Source of the DNA: Lentisphaeria bacterium UBA1776
Lineage (GTDB): Bacteria > Verrucomicrobiota > Lentisphaeria > Victivallales > Victivallaceae
DNA: 22,491 nucleotides
Direction of reading: 5' to 3'
Assembly: GCA_002314605.1 (NCBI GenBank)
Contig: DCGO01000100.1
Coordinates: forward strand, 1-22,491
Every line of letters starts with the position of its first letter. Within the stretch, counting starts at the first letter, position 1. This document shows positions 1-7,131 of the stretch, piece by piece. The notes under the pieces are model-generated. The model was not told where the DNA came from. It saw only the letters and a list, made by a program, of their open reading frames with translations, and made no database searches. Made by a program: the position numbers and the translations under genes.

Positions 1-181
1 CGGTGACCGTGATCCAGCGCGTAAAAAGACGGGCGGCACACTCCAAATAAGTGTAGGCCGTCCGCCCCGTCTTCTTTACGGTGATGGATCTCTCTTCGAC
101 TGCCGGCGGCGGCTCCACCCGGAGCTGCCCCTCACGGGTCACCGGACAGCAGTCAAAAAGACTGATGACATCTTCCGTCAT
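1..181 (-). CDS. Partial hypothetical protein, running off left edge
   Basis: Only the first 60 codons are inside the window. The frame opens with ATG at 181-179 and has no stop down to position 1. The protein begins MTEDVISLFDCCPVTREGQL, has a Pro/Glu-rich stretch and then a basic segment. I see no signal peptide or recognisable motif, so no function is assigned. Its ATG shares bases with the TAA of the upstream 81-residue gene (TAATG), which suggests translational coupling and a shared transcript from the promoter at 529-556. The real length and family need the sequence to the left. Confidence 0.6.
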   Translation of the reverse strand, partial: MTEDVISLFDCCPVTREGQLRVEPPPAVEERSITVKKTGRTAYTYLECAARLFTRWITVT

Positions 182-426
182 TACTTTCCGGCTTTTTCGT
201 TCTTCTTGAGAACGCCCGCATCCAGCAGCTTGTCAATGAGCTGCTGCATGGAGTTGAACGCGGCCAGGAACCCCTGGGGCGGCATGATGATGCGGTCATG
301 CATGACCGGGGTGGGCGCCGCGCCGTCTTCGCCGGGCTGGAGCGTCATGAAGTCAAAACGCACCATGTTTCCCGCGAAATGGATCTGTCCGATGCCGTCT
401 GCGTAGATTTCTTTTTTGTCAGCCAT
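181..426 (-). CDS. Small DUF3467-like protein
   Basis: This 81-residue protein has no signal peptide or membrane segment, so it is probably cytoplasmic. It reads as two short strands (around GQIHFAGNMVRFDFM, residues 13-27) followed by a strand and long helix (RIIMPPQGFLAAFNSMQQLI, residues 45-64). That order resembles DUF3467 proteins, where an F-x-L/F-D-F-like strand is followed by R-hydrophobic-P and a helix; this is pattern recognition only. The start is supported by AGGAG about 10 bases upstream of ATG, and a good promoter lies at 529-556. Its stop overlaps the next gene's start (TAATG), so the two probably act together. Function is unknown. Confidence 0.7.
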   Translation of the reverse strand: MADKKEIYADGIGQIHFAGNMVRFDFMTLQPGEDGAAPTPVMHDRIIMPPQGFLAAFNSMQQLIDKLLDAGVLKKNEKAGK

Positions 427-528
427 TTTCTTCTCTCCTTGTTTTCAGGTTGCCAACTGGTTTTCTTTCTAAATTCCCCCAAAGGACACCGCCTCCCCGA
501 TGAGGTCAGAATGTCCCGTTCTTGTACT

Positions 529-556
529 ACTATATCATGCACTCCGGAAAAGTCAA
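529..556 (-). promoter_or_regulatory. Sigma70-type promoter for the DUF3467-like gene
   Basis: On the minus strand there is TTGACT (556-551), a 16-base spacer, then TATAGT (534-529). Predicted transcription starts near 522, giving a leader of about 95 bases before the ATG at 426. I see no clear hairpin or riboswitch in that leader. Confidence 0.65.
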
Positions 557-565
557 CCCCGATTC

Positions 566-602
566 AAAAAATATTTTTGATCCGCAGACAGGCCGTCTGC
601 GG
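566..602 (-). terminator. Rho-independent terminator after lptG
   Basis: Directly after the lptG stop, the minus strand has a perfect 8-base stem (CCGCAGAC / GTCTGCGG) with a 5-base loop, followed by an A/T-rich tract ending in a run of T. It separates lptG from the downstream small-gene promoter. Confidence 0.8.
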
Positions 603-604
603 CA

Positions 605-1750
605 TCAGGCTTTGTGGTAAAAGACCTTGCAGTATCCGTAGATCAGAAAGACGATGGTGGGCATGAGCCCCGCAACAGGCGCCGGCAAAAGCCCCTGCTT
701 GCCCAGCACCAGAAAAATCTGAGCCACCACAATGTAGGCGACAATAATGACCACCGCCATGATAATCGCCAGAAGACTCCCGGACCGCTCGTTCTTCGTG
801 GCCAGCGGGATCCCCAGAAACACCGCCAGAAAACATGCCCACGGAAAAGCCAGACGGTAGTAGAAGACCGTCATGTAAATTTCCCGCATCCTCTGGGCAA
901 TGTCCTGATTGCGGTGGACGATGCTCCAGATGACCCAGGTGGGCAGCTCTTCCTCATCCTTGACGGCATTGACAATATCATCGGCGCTCTCCGGCAGCTC
1001 CGCCCGGGAAAACTGCATGATCCGGTGGCGGACGGGACGCTTCTGCATCAGCCCGTCCCGGCTGTACGGCGTACGTATGACGTTGTAAAAGGTCCAGCCG
1101 GTTTTGGCATCATACACAGCCCGCTGGGCGGAAATGTCCCACTCCATCGTCTTCCCGTCCCGGTACTTCTTCAGGATCACCCCGCTGGATTTCCGGGCAT
1201 TGGTAAAAGACCGGAAAAACCAGTTCCGCTGCTGGTCCGGACTGCGGTAGGTGAGCATGTTCTGCTCATAGACCTTGCGGACCGCGCTTTCCCGCAGGAC
1301 CACCGCTTCACGCTCGGTATAGGGGACGAAACCCTCGTTGAAGTAGATGTTGATCATGGTGGCGATCAGCCCCACCATCAGAATGGATCCGCCGCAACGG
1401 AAAAGCGACACCCCGGAAGCCCGCATGGCGGTGACCTCCAGATTTTTCCCGAAGGTGGCCATGGTCCACATGCACCCAAGAAGCACCGCAATGGGCATGA
1501 CAAACCGTATGTTCCCCGGCAGCTTCAGCACCAGATACATCAGAAAATCGCTCATGGGGGCTTTGGCATCCAGAAAAGATCCCAGCTCGTTGAAGACATC
1601 GCTCAGGATGAAAAGGATCACAAAGACCAGTACCAGCACGCTCAGCTTGATCATGAATTCCCGCAGAACATACATGTCCAGCGTGGGCAGGAGCCCCCAG
1701 CGCCGGGGAACAACGATCAGCGACTGATATTTTTTTTCGTTCTCGTTCAT
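605..1750 (-). CDS. lptG: LptF/LptG-family LPS export permease (LptG-like)
   Basis: The 381-residue inner-membrane permease belongs to the YjgP/YjgQ family. With LptB this family forms the ABC transporter that extracts lipopolysaccharide from the inner membrane and pushes it along the Lpt bridge. Visible features are an N-terminal transmembrane segment (LSVLVLVFVILFIL, about residues 36-49), the conserved second and third segments with LPGNIRFVMPIAVLLG, and the coupling-helix region ending EVTAMRASGVSLFR. A periplasmic domain follows, then three C-terminal transmembrane segments. Length fits the family, with about 20 extra N-terminal residues. A second permease and LptB are not in the window. 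Assignment to G rather than F rests on general resemblance. The promoter -10 lies only 8 bases from the ATG, so the message may be nearly leaderless, or the true start could be Met27. Confidence 0.88.
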   Translation of the reverse strand: MNENEKKYQSLIVVPRRWGLLPTLDMYVLREFMIKLSVLVLVFVILFILSDVFNELGSFLDAKAPMSDFLMYLVLKLPGNIRFVMPIAVLLGCMWTMATFGKNLEVTAMRASGVSLFRCGGSILMVGLIATMINIYFNEGFVPYTEREAVVLRESAVRKVYEQNMLTYRSPDQQRNWFFRSFTNARKSSGVILKKYRDGKTMEWDISAQRAVYDAKTGWTFYNVIRTPYSRDGLMQKRPVRHRIMQFSRAELPESADDIVNAVKDEEELPTWVIWSIVHRNQDIAQRMREIYMTVFYYRLAFPWACFLAVFLGIPLATKNERSGSLLAIIMAVVIIVAYIVVAQIFLVLGKQGLLPAPVAGLMPTIVFLIYGYCKVFYHKA

Positions 1751-1758
1751 AACCCTAT

Positions 1759-1786
1759 ACTATAGCACAAAATCGCGCTATTTCAA
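1759..1786 (-). promoter_or_regulatory. Promoter of lptG
   Basis: TTGAAA (1786-1781) and TATAGT (1764-1759) on the minus strand are separated by 16 bases. The -10 ends 8 bases before the predicted ATG at 1750, leaving almost no 5' leader and no room for a ribosome binding site. Confidence 0.65.
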
Positions 1787-1790
1787 TGCG

Positions 1791-1833
1791 GAAAAAGCCC
1801 GGCGGGGGGGAAAGTACGCTTGGCCCCCCTGCC
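1791..1833 (-). terminator. Terminator closing the glycan-degradation operon
   Basis: On the minus strand a G/C-rich stem (arms at 1833-1824 and 1810-1801, nine of ten pairs) encloses a 13-base loop. It is followed by GGGCTTTTTC. It lies between the GH20-like stop at 1898 and the lptG promoter. Confidence 0.65.
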
Positions 1834-1897
1834 GCCCGTTCCGGCAAGAGCCAAGTCCAGGCATATCGCCATAAAGAGACGATTTACAGAGACATGC

Positions 1898-3775
1898 TTA
1901 CAACTCCTGCCGGAGCGCCAGCGTGACACTGTGCTCCGCCGCCGCCTCCTGCGGAGAAAGATAGTGCAGCCGGGTGGTCTGGGCGTGGAACCAGGCGAAT
2001 TTGCTGTCGTTTTCCAGCAGATACTCCGGATGTTCAACCGTGCCGGAATACTCCAGCACACTTTCCGGCACATACCGGACCCCGGACGACGTGCGGACGG
2101 AAATATACGCGATCCCCCGTCCGCCCATTCCCGCAGTCCGGATCCGGACCGCCTGCGGCACGCCGTGACACTCGAAACAGGTGACATGTTCAAAAAGCGC
2201 GTCCGTCAGCAGATCCGCCTTGCCGGCGTTTTTCACGACCAGCGGCTCCCACCTGCCGCCGATCTTCAGATCGACACTGTAATGGTTGACCACATACTGA
2301 TCCGGCATGCAGAACCGGACACAGAGAAACGAACTCCCGGCAAGCGATTCAATGGCCTTTCGGAGTTTCCCGGCAAGCCCGGCTTTTTTCCCCTCGAAAA
2401 TATTGCCAGGAATGCCAGTCCGGTGAATTTTCCAGTCTTCCGACTTGCTCTCCAGCAAGCGCAGAAAATCCGCTTCCGCCCGGACGGCCCGATCCCGGAA
2501 CTCCGGCCGGAATCCGAAATCAAACACATCCCAGAAGGCCGTTTTCAGTTCCAACGCGATCCGTTTTTCCTCCAGCATATTCCAAAGGTCCTTCCAGACC
2601 GTCAACCCGGAGGGTTTGCGGATCATGTTTTTGGCACTTGAGAGCATTTCCTGTATGGTACGAGTCCGGGTGAAGGCGTTTTTCGGAAGTCCGCAGAAGG
2701 GACGGACAAAAAGTGCCGTATCCGAAATTTCTTCAAAATGGCGCAGATTCCCGGAGGAAACCGCCAGCCGGACCGCGCCGGAAAGCAACATTTCCGAAGA
2801 CCCGAAGAGCGACTGCATCATCCGCTCCCATGCCGCCTGCTTCTCCACCCCGTTCAGCAGCAGCCCGGCGTAAAAGAGGATCGGAAACGAGCGGTAAAGA
2901 AATGTATCGCTCTTTTCCCAGCTGGTGACCAGAAAATCCAGGATCCCCCTGTTCCGGGCATATTCGATGGCGCTTTCCGTATTCCCCAGATCCCGTTCCG
3001 CCGATGCCATGACAGTGGCAAGCCCCAGCACATTGTTCCGCCCGATCCGGTCCTCCACCCCCTGTTCAAAAAGATGCCCCAGATAGAAACGGACATCCTC
3101 CTGATACTGCCAGTCAACAACCACGACATCTTTCGGAATCTCCGGCAGGACATGCGTGTAGATCTCGAACATGTCGGACCACATCATCATCCGCTTCCCC
3201 GCCTTGCCGAGACAGTCGCGGATCCGAATGATGTGATGCAGAAACGCCCTTTCTTCATCCGCAAATTCCGGCATGGCCTTCCGGCAGCGGACGCATAGAT
3301 TGAAATTGAAGAATTCATCCAGTCCCGCGTGAAAGAGAGAAGACGGAAAAAGCGCCGCGACTTCCTGCAGATAAGTCTCCATAAACGGGTAAAAATCCGG
3401 ACTGGTGATGCAGAACACATTCTTTCCGGAATCGTATCCGAACCGGTTTTTCATTTTTCCCCGGACCTCGGAAAGCGCCTCCAATTCCGGATGCGCCAGA
3501 AACCGCTCCGCATGACCGAGGGTCGCCACGCAGGGAATCAGTTCCAGTTTCTTCCCCTGCGCATAAGCAGCCAGTTCCCGGATCTCTTCCGGAAAATAGG
3601 CTTCGCCCTCCGGCTGCAGGTGATAGGATTCCGTGCGGATCCGGTCCTCCAGATAAAGGAGGACGGCATTGTATCCGGCTTCCGAGGCAAAATCAAAAAA
3701 GGATTTGAGATACGCCATCGTTTCCATCTGCCGTGCAAGGTCCAGCTGCACACATTTGAGGCGAAATTCAAACAT
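1898..3775 (-). CDS. GH20-like beta-N-acetylhexosaminidase
   Basis: This 625-residue putative glycosidase probably removes terminal beta-linked N-acetylhexosamine. The TIM-barrel starts at residue 1 (MFEFRLKCVQLDLAR) and carries FHAGLDEFF around residue 149. That matches the GH20 H-x-G-x-D-E signature, with D153/E154 as the expected substrate-assisting Asp and acid Glu. D221-W222 (VVVDWQYQ) is a likely barrel-end segment. The usual N-terminal GH20b domain is absent, while about 250 C-terminal residues form an unassigned extra region. No signal peptide is visible, so it may act in the cytoplasm on imported oligosaccharides. The start at 3775 is chosen because GGAG lies 9 bases upstream and it gives an 8-base overlap with the amidohydrolase stop; the frame stays open further upstream. 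It is the last gene of the operon. Substrate is uncertain. Confidence 0.78.
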   Translation of the reverse strand: MFEFRLKCVQLDLARQMETMAYLKSFFDFASEAGYNAVLLYLEDRIRTESYHLQPEGEAYFPEEIRELAAYAQGKKLELIPCVATLGHAERFLAHPELEALSEVRGKMKNRFGYDSGKNVFCITSPDFYPFMETYLQEVAALFPSSLFHAGLDEFFNFNLCVRCRKAMPEFADEERAFLHHIIRIRDCLGKAGKRMMMWSDMFEIYTHVLPEIPKDVVVVDWQYQEDVRFYLGHLFEQGVEDRIGRNNVLGLATVMASAERDLGNTESAIEYARNRGILDFLVTSWEKSDTFLYRSFPILFYAGLLLNGVEKQAAWERMMQSLFGSSEMLLSGAVRLAVSSGNLRHFEEISDTALFVRPFCGLPKNAFTRTRTIQEMLSSAKNMIRKPSGLTVWKDLWNMLEEKRIALELKTAFWDVFDFGFRPEFRDRAVRAEADFLRLLESKSEDWKIHRTGIPGNIFEGKKAGLAGKLRKAIESLAGSSFLCVRFCMPDQYVVNHYSVDLKIGGRWEPLVVKNAGKADLLTDALFEHVTCFECHGVPQAVRIRTAGMGGRGIAYISVRTSSGVRYVPESVLEYSGTVEHPEYLLENDSKFAWFHAQTTRLHYLSPQEAAAEHSVTLALRQEL

Positions 3776-4694
3776 GATATGCTTCTCCATCCGCCAATTT
3801 AAGCAGCCGGACGGCATTGTCCCGGGCAATCTTCCGGAAAACCTCCGGTGAAATCTTCCCCTCATCGCGCAGACGGATCAGCAGTTCCGCCAGACGGACC
3901 TGTTCCGGCTGGACCGGACCGCCGATGTCCGTACCGAAAAGCAGCCGGTCCTGAAACTCGTTCAGAAAACGGATGCCATGGTCTATATCCCGGTTCAGTG
4001 CGTTGAATCCGCTTCCGGCGGAGAGATCCCCGTACAGGTTGGGATATTTCCGCATCAGTTCCGGGATCCTGCCTTCCTTTTGAATGGGAGCCGATGGCCA
4101 GCCAAAACGGGTCCCCTGCCAGGTACATTCCACATTGCCTTCGCGGTAATCGGCAATTTCCGACCAGTAGGTCTGGGAGTGCCCCAGAAAACAAAGCTTC
4201 GGAAAACGACGCAGAGATTCTTCGAGCTGAAGAAGCCCGGCATCATCCACCAGTCCGTAATCGTATCCCTCAAACGGAGACATGTGAAAAATCAAAGGAA
4301 GACCTGCTTCTTCACAGCCTTTGAAAAGATTCTGCACCCGGGGGTCCAGAAACTGCAGATTTGCGCAGACTTCCCCCACCCCCCGGCACCCTTTGTCCCG
4401 GTAGTATTTCAGGACGTCGCCCAGCGGCGCCTTCCACGAATTTCCCCAGCTGCGGGGATCCACGTTGCAGAAGGGGATGAACCGTCCCGGATAACGCGAG
4501 GCGATCCGCAGGATCTCCTCGTTGGATTGTGTCGAAAAACATTCCGCATTGACAAAGGGCAGAATGGCCGCGCACTCAATTTCGGACCGGTCGTGGATGG
4601 CCAGCAGCTCCTCCGGTTCGCAGATCAGGGGATTGGGCAGATTCACATGGCAGAAATGCTGCTCCACCACATGCCCGTGGATGTCGATGAACAT
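3768..4694 (-). CDS. Amidohydrolase_2-family metal-dependent hydrolase
   Basis: The 308-residue TIM-barrel protein resembles the amidohydrolase_2 family (PF04909), which includes lactone or carboxylate hydrolases and decarboxylases. Candidate metal and catalytic residues are H6 and H8 in MFIDIHGH, H137 in LIFHMSP, H172 in FLGHSQ and D256 in FGTDIGGP. There is no signal peptide, so it is probably cytoplasmic. Family members next to sugar enzymes often open sugar lactones; applying that here is inference. I chose ATG at 4694 because GGGGGA sits 4 bases upstream and family members usually begin right at the metal motif; an upstream TTG at 4709 is possible. It lies 11 bases after the GH28-like stop and overlaps the GH20-like start by 8 bases. 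Confidence 0.85.
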   Translation of the reverse strand: MFIDIHGHVVEQHFCHVNLPNPLICEPEELLAIHDRSEIECAAILPFVNAECFSTQSNEEILRIASRYPGRFIPFCNVDPRSWGNSWKAPLGDVLKYYRDKGCRGVGEVCANLQFLDPRVQNLFKGCEEAGLPLIFHMSPFEGYDYGLVDDAGLLQLEESLRRFPKLCFLGHSQTYWSEIADYREGNVECTWQGTRFGWPSAPIQKEGRIPELMRKYPNLYGDLSAGSGFNALNRDIDHGIRFLNEFQDRLLFGTDIGGPVQPEQVRLAELLIRLRDEGKISPEVFRKIARDNAVRLLKLADGEAYHV

Positions 4695-4698
4695 GAAA

Positions 4699-4704
4699 TC
4701 CCCC
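4699..4704 (-). promoter_or_regulatory. Ribosome binding site deciding the amidohydrolase start
   Basis: GGGGGA on the minus strand is placed 4 bases before ATG 4694. It favours that start over the TTG at 4709, which would have no comparable site. Confidence 0.5.
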
Positions 4705-4705
4705 G

Positions 4706-7117
4706 TCAAAGTTTCCCGTCTGTCATGTATTTCCGCAGACGGCGTCCTTCCATTCCTGCCTCATCCGAGGTGAAATAGACCGCTTCCCAGCAGCAGTGAC
4801 ACTTGACATAAGGCGCCGTCAGCGCCAGCTGCGCCGCGACCCGTTCCGGCGATGCCGGATACAGATTATGCTCCGGACGGTATCCCCTGCGCTCGAAGAT
4901 CTCCGTGTGGCTCCACAGGGTCATTTTCTGTGAATCCGTGATCTCTTTCCACGCTTTCCACTGGGAATCCATATCGGTCAGCCGGCTGCAGGTGTTTCCG
5001 ATGCAGTCCTGAGGCATCACAATGTCAATATGCGAATCCGTCAGCACACTGTTCCAGAAATCCTGAAACATGCCGTTGTCCTTCGGATCGTGCATGGTCG
5101 CCGGAGAAACAATGATCCGGAGGTCCGGGTTCTCCGCCTTGACGATCTCCGCGAAGTTCCGGTAAAGGGTGTGCATTCTCCGCTCTTTTTCCGGTTCCCG
5201 GTGATCCTTGAAGGCGGTTTCCGACGGGAAATACATTCCGTCGAATTTTCCGAGTTTGCAGAGTTCTTCAAAACAGACCCGGTGATTCTTCAGTTCCGCA
5301 TCCAGTTCCGCCTGGGAAAAATGCTCTTTCCATCCGGCAACCGAGCCGTAGCCGCCAAGATACACGTGCATATTCTCCATCGCCGCAGCCTCAAACATCC
5401 GCTCCAGGACCCCGTAACAGGTGAGCCCGGTAAAAATTTTCGTCCGGTAGAAACATTCCCCCAGTTCCTTCCAGAGCGCCGCCTGAAAAATCACCGTGTC
5501 GATGTGCATGGTGCGGAACCGGCGGAACACCTCCTGCCATGCGGAAACCGGAGCGTTCAGCATGGGGAACCCGTGATAATCCGGGGGCTGGGCATACACG
5601 AAACTTGCCGTGATCCGGTCCGCCGTCCGGAAGGAGCCGGCCAGTTTCCCCAGATCATCCGTATTGCGGTCGTTGGCCTCACCCAATGACTTGAGGTGCG
5701 CCGCCTCATCGAAGCCCACGGGGGGTTTGAAATAGGGTACTCCGCAGTAAAGCCCGACCGGAAAAAGCACTTTGTCGCCGGGGGCATTCTTTGTCCGGAT
5801 ATTTTCCTGCGTAACAACGGCGTTTTCACAGCGGACGATTTCCGGCTGCCAGGCGCCGGTGATGTTCCCCCACTCCACCGTGCTGTCGCGGAAGACCACA
5901 TCTTCGGCATTCCGGACATAAAACGGCCAGGGAACGCCGGAAAACGGCAGATCGCTCCAGGTGGGATACGGGTCCGGTACTTTTTCCAGAAAGTCCGTTC
6001 CCATATCGCCGGAAAGTTTCAGATAGAGGTTGGAAAATTCAATATGACGGATCGGACTTTCCGGAGCGCCGCCCAGAAACGATCCGCGCGTGGCTGTCGC
6101 CGTGATGTTCCGGAAGAAGATCCGGTCCATGAATCCTTTGATCGGCTCCGGACAGTCTTCCGGACTTTTCACATGCTGGAAATTGAAGGTCTGAAACGAA
6201 TCGATCACCAGATTTTCAAACAAAATATCGGTGAGCGCCGGACCGTTGTAGATATCCGTGCCGCGGATATCGTGGGGACTGATCGCCACCATCAGGGAAA
6301 TGCCGATCATGGTGTTGTGGATCACGCAGTTGCTGACGGTGACCCGGCGGATGGCGCCGTCGCCCTCGTACCCGATCCGAATCCCGTCGCTGGAAGTATA
6401 GAGACGACAGTTCGTGATCGTGATGTTTTCGCAGGCTTTGTCGTAACCGAGCTCATGGGTATCGCTCTTGAGGGCGATGCCGTCGTCGCCGTCGATCACA
6501 TCGCAGTTGGCGACCCGGACGTTGGAGCAGCAGTCAATGTCGATGCCGTCGTCATTGGGTCCCCGCAGGTCCGCCTTGATGCGGATGCCCGTGACTTCGC
6601 AGTCATCGCACCCGAGCATCCAGAGACAGTAGCAGGGGGGATCGATCAGGGTGATGTCCCGGATGGTCACGCCCCGGCACTCCCGGAAATGGATCATTCC
6701 TTTCGGCCGGTGCAGTCCGGGCCAGAACCGCTGGCCGTACAGCGGGTGTTCCAAACCGTCGTTTTTGTTCCAGAAATACTCCTCCGGGCATCCTTCGATG
6801 ATCCCGAAGCCGGTAATGGCCACATTTTCCGCTTTCCAGCCGCCGATGAGGTAGCGTTTCGGATTGCTGGAGGGTTCATCGCATTTGGCGTTGGGATCCG
6901 GAACGGGTTTCAGGAGGCTCAAAATCCGGCTGCCCGTCTCGAAATGAAGCTCCACGAAACTGCGGAGGGAGATCATGTCCGTGGCGAAAACTCCCGCCGG
7001 GACGGTCACCGTACCGCCGCCTTGTGCGGCACAGGCGTCGATCGCCTTCTGAATTGCTGCTGTCGAATCGGTCTTTCCGTCGGCAACGGCGCCGAAATCG
7101 CAAATATTGTACTGCAT
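4706..7117 (-). CDS. GH28-like beta-helix / DUF4434-like TIM-barrel fusion protein
   Basis: This 803-residue protein joins two predicted glycosidase-type domains. Residues 1 to about 460 form a polygalacturonase-like right-handed beta-helix, beginning DFGAVADGKTDSTAAIQKAI. The GH28 acidic motifs are kept as NDDGIDID (188-195) and DGDDG (209-213). The usual G-H-G motif is replaced by SSDG (242-245), and the usual R-I-K is not seen (IGIS, 271-274). Residues of about 490-800 resemble the DUF4434 TIM-barrel family, with HIDTVIFQAALWKEL, MHVYLGGYG and FDGMYFPSE. No signal peptide is visible, unlike typical pectinases. Expected action is on uronic-acid or other acidic glycan fragments, but the missing motifs make substrate and even catalysis uncertain. 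It starts 14 bases after the giant LamG gene, with AAGGG overlapping that stop. Confidence 0.8.
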   Translation of the reverse strand: MQYNICDFGAVADGKTDSTAAIQKAIDACAAQGGGTVTVPAGVFATDMISLRSFVELHFETGSRILSLLKPVPDPNAKCDEPSSNPKRYLIGGWKAENVAITGFGIIEGCPEEYFWNKNDGLEHPLYGQRFWPGLHRPKGMIHFRECRGVTIRDITLIDPPCYCLWMLGCDDCEVTGIRIKADLRGPNDDGIDIDCCSNVRVANCDVIDGDDGIALKSDTHELGYDKACENITITNCRLYTSSDGIRIGYEGDGAIRRVTVSNCVIHNTMIGISLMVAISPHDIRGTDIYNGPALTDILFENLVIDSFQTFNFQHVKSPEDCPEPIKGFMDRIFFRNITATATRGSFLGGAPESPIRHIEFSNLYLKLSGDMGTDFLEKVPDPYPTWSDLPFSGVPWPFYVRNAEDVVFRDSTVEWGNITGAWQPEIVRCENAVVTQENIRTKNAPGDKVLFPVGLYCGVPYFKPPVGFDEAAHLKSLGEANDRNTDDLGKLAGSFRTADRITASFVYAQPPDYHGFPMLNAPVSAWQEVFRRFRTMHIDTVIFQAALWKELGECFYRTKIFTGLTCYGVLERMFEAAAMENMHVYLGGYGSVAGWKEHFSQAELDAELKNHRVCFEELCKLGKFDGMYFPSETAFKDHREPEKERRMHTLYRNFAEIVKAENPDLRIIVSPATMHDPKDNGMFQDFWNSVLTDSHIDIVMPQDCIGNTCSRLTDMDSQWKAWKEITDSQKMTLWSHTEIFERRGYRPEHNLYPASPERVAAQLALTAPYVKCHCCWEAVYFTSDEAGMEGRRLRKYMTDGKL

Positions 7118-7131
7118 ATATTCTGAACCCT

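Noticed and set aside
427..604. Possible riboswitch or small gene in the leader of the DUF3467-like gene
   Set aside because: Apart from the promoter and the lptG terminator I found no stable paired structure, known motif or short frame with a ribosome site.
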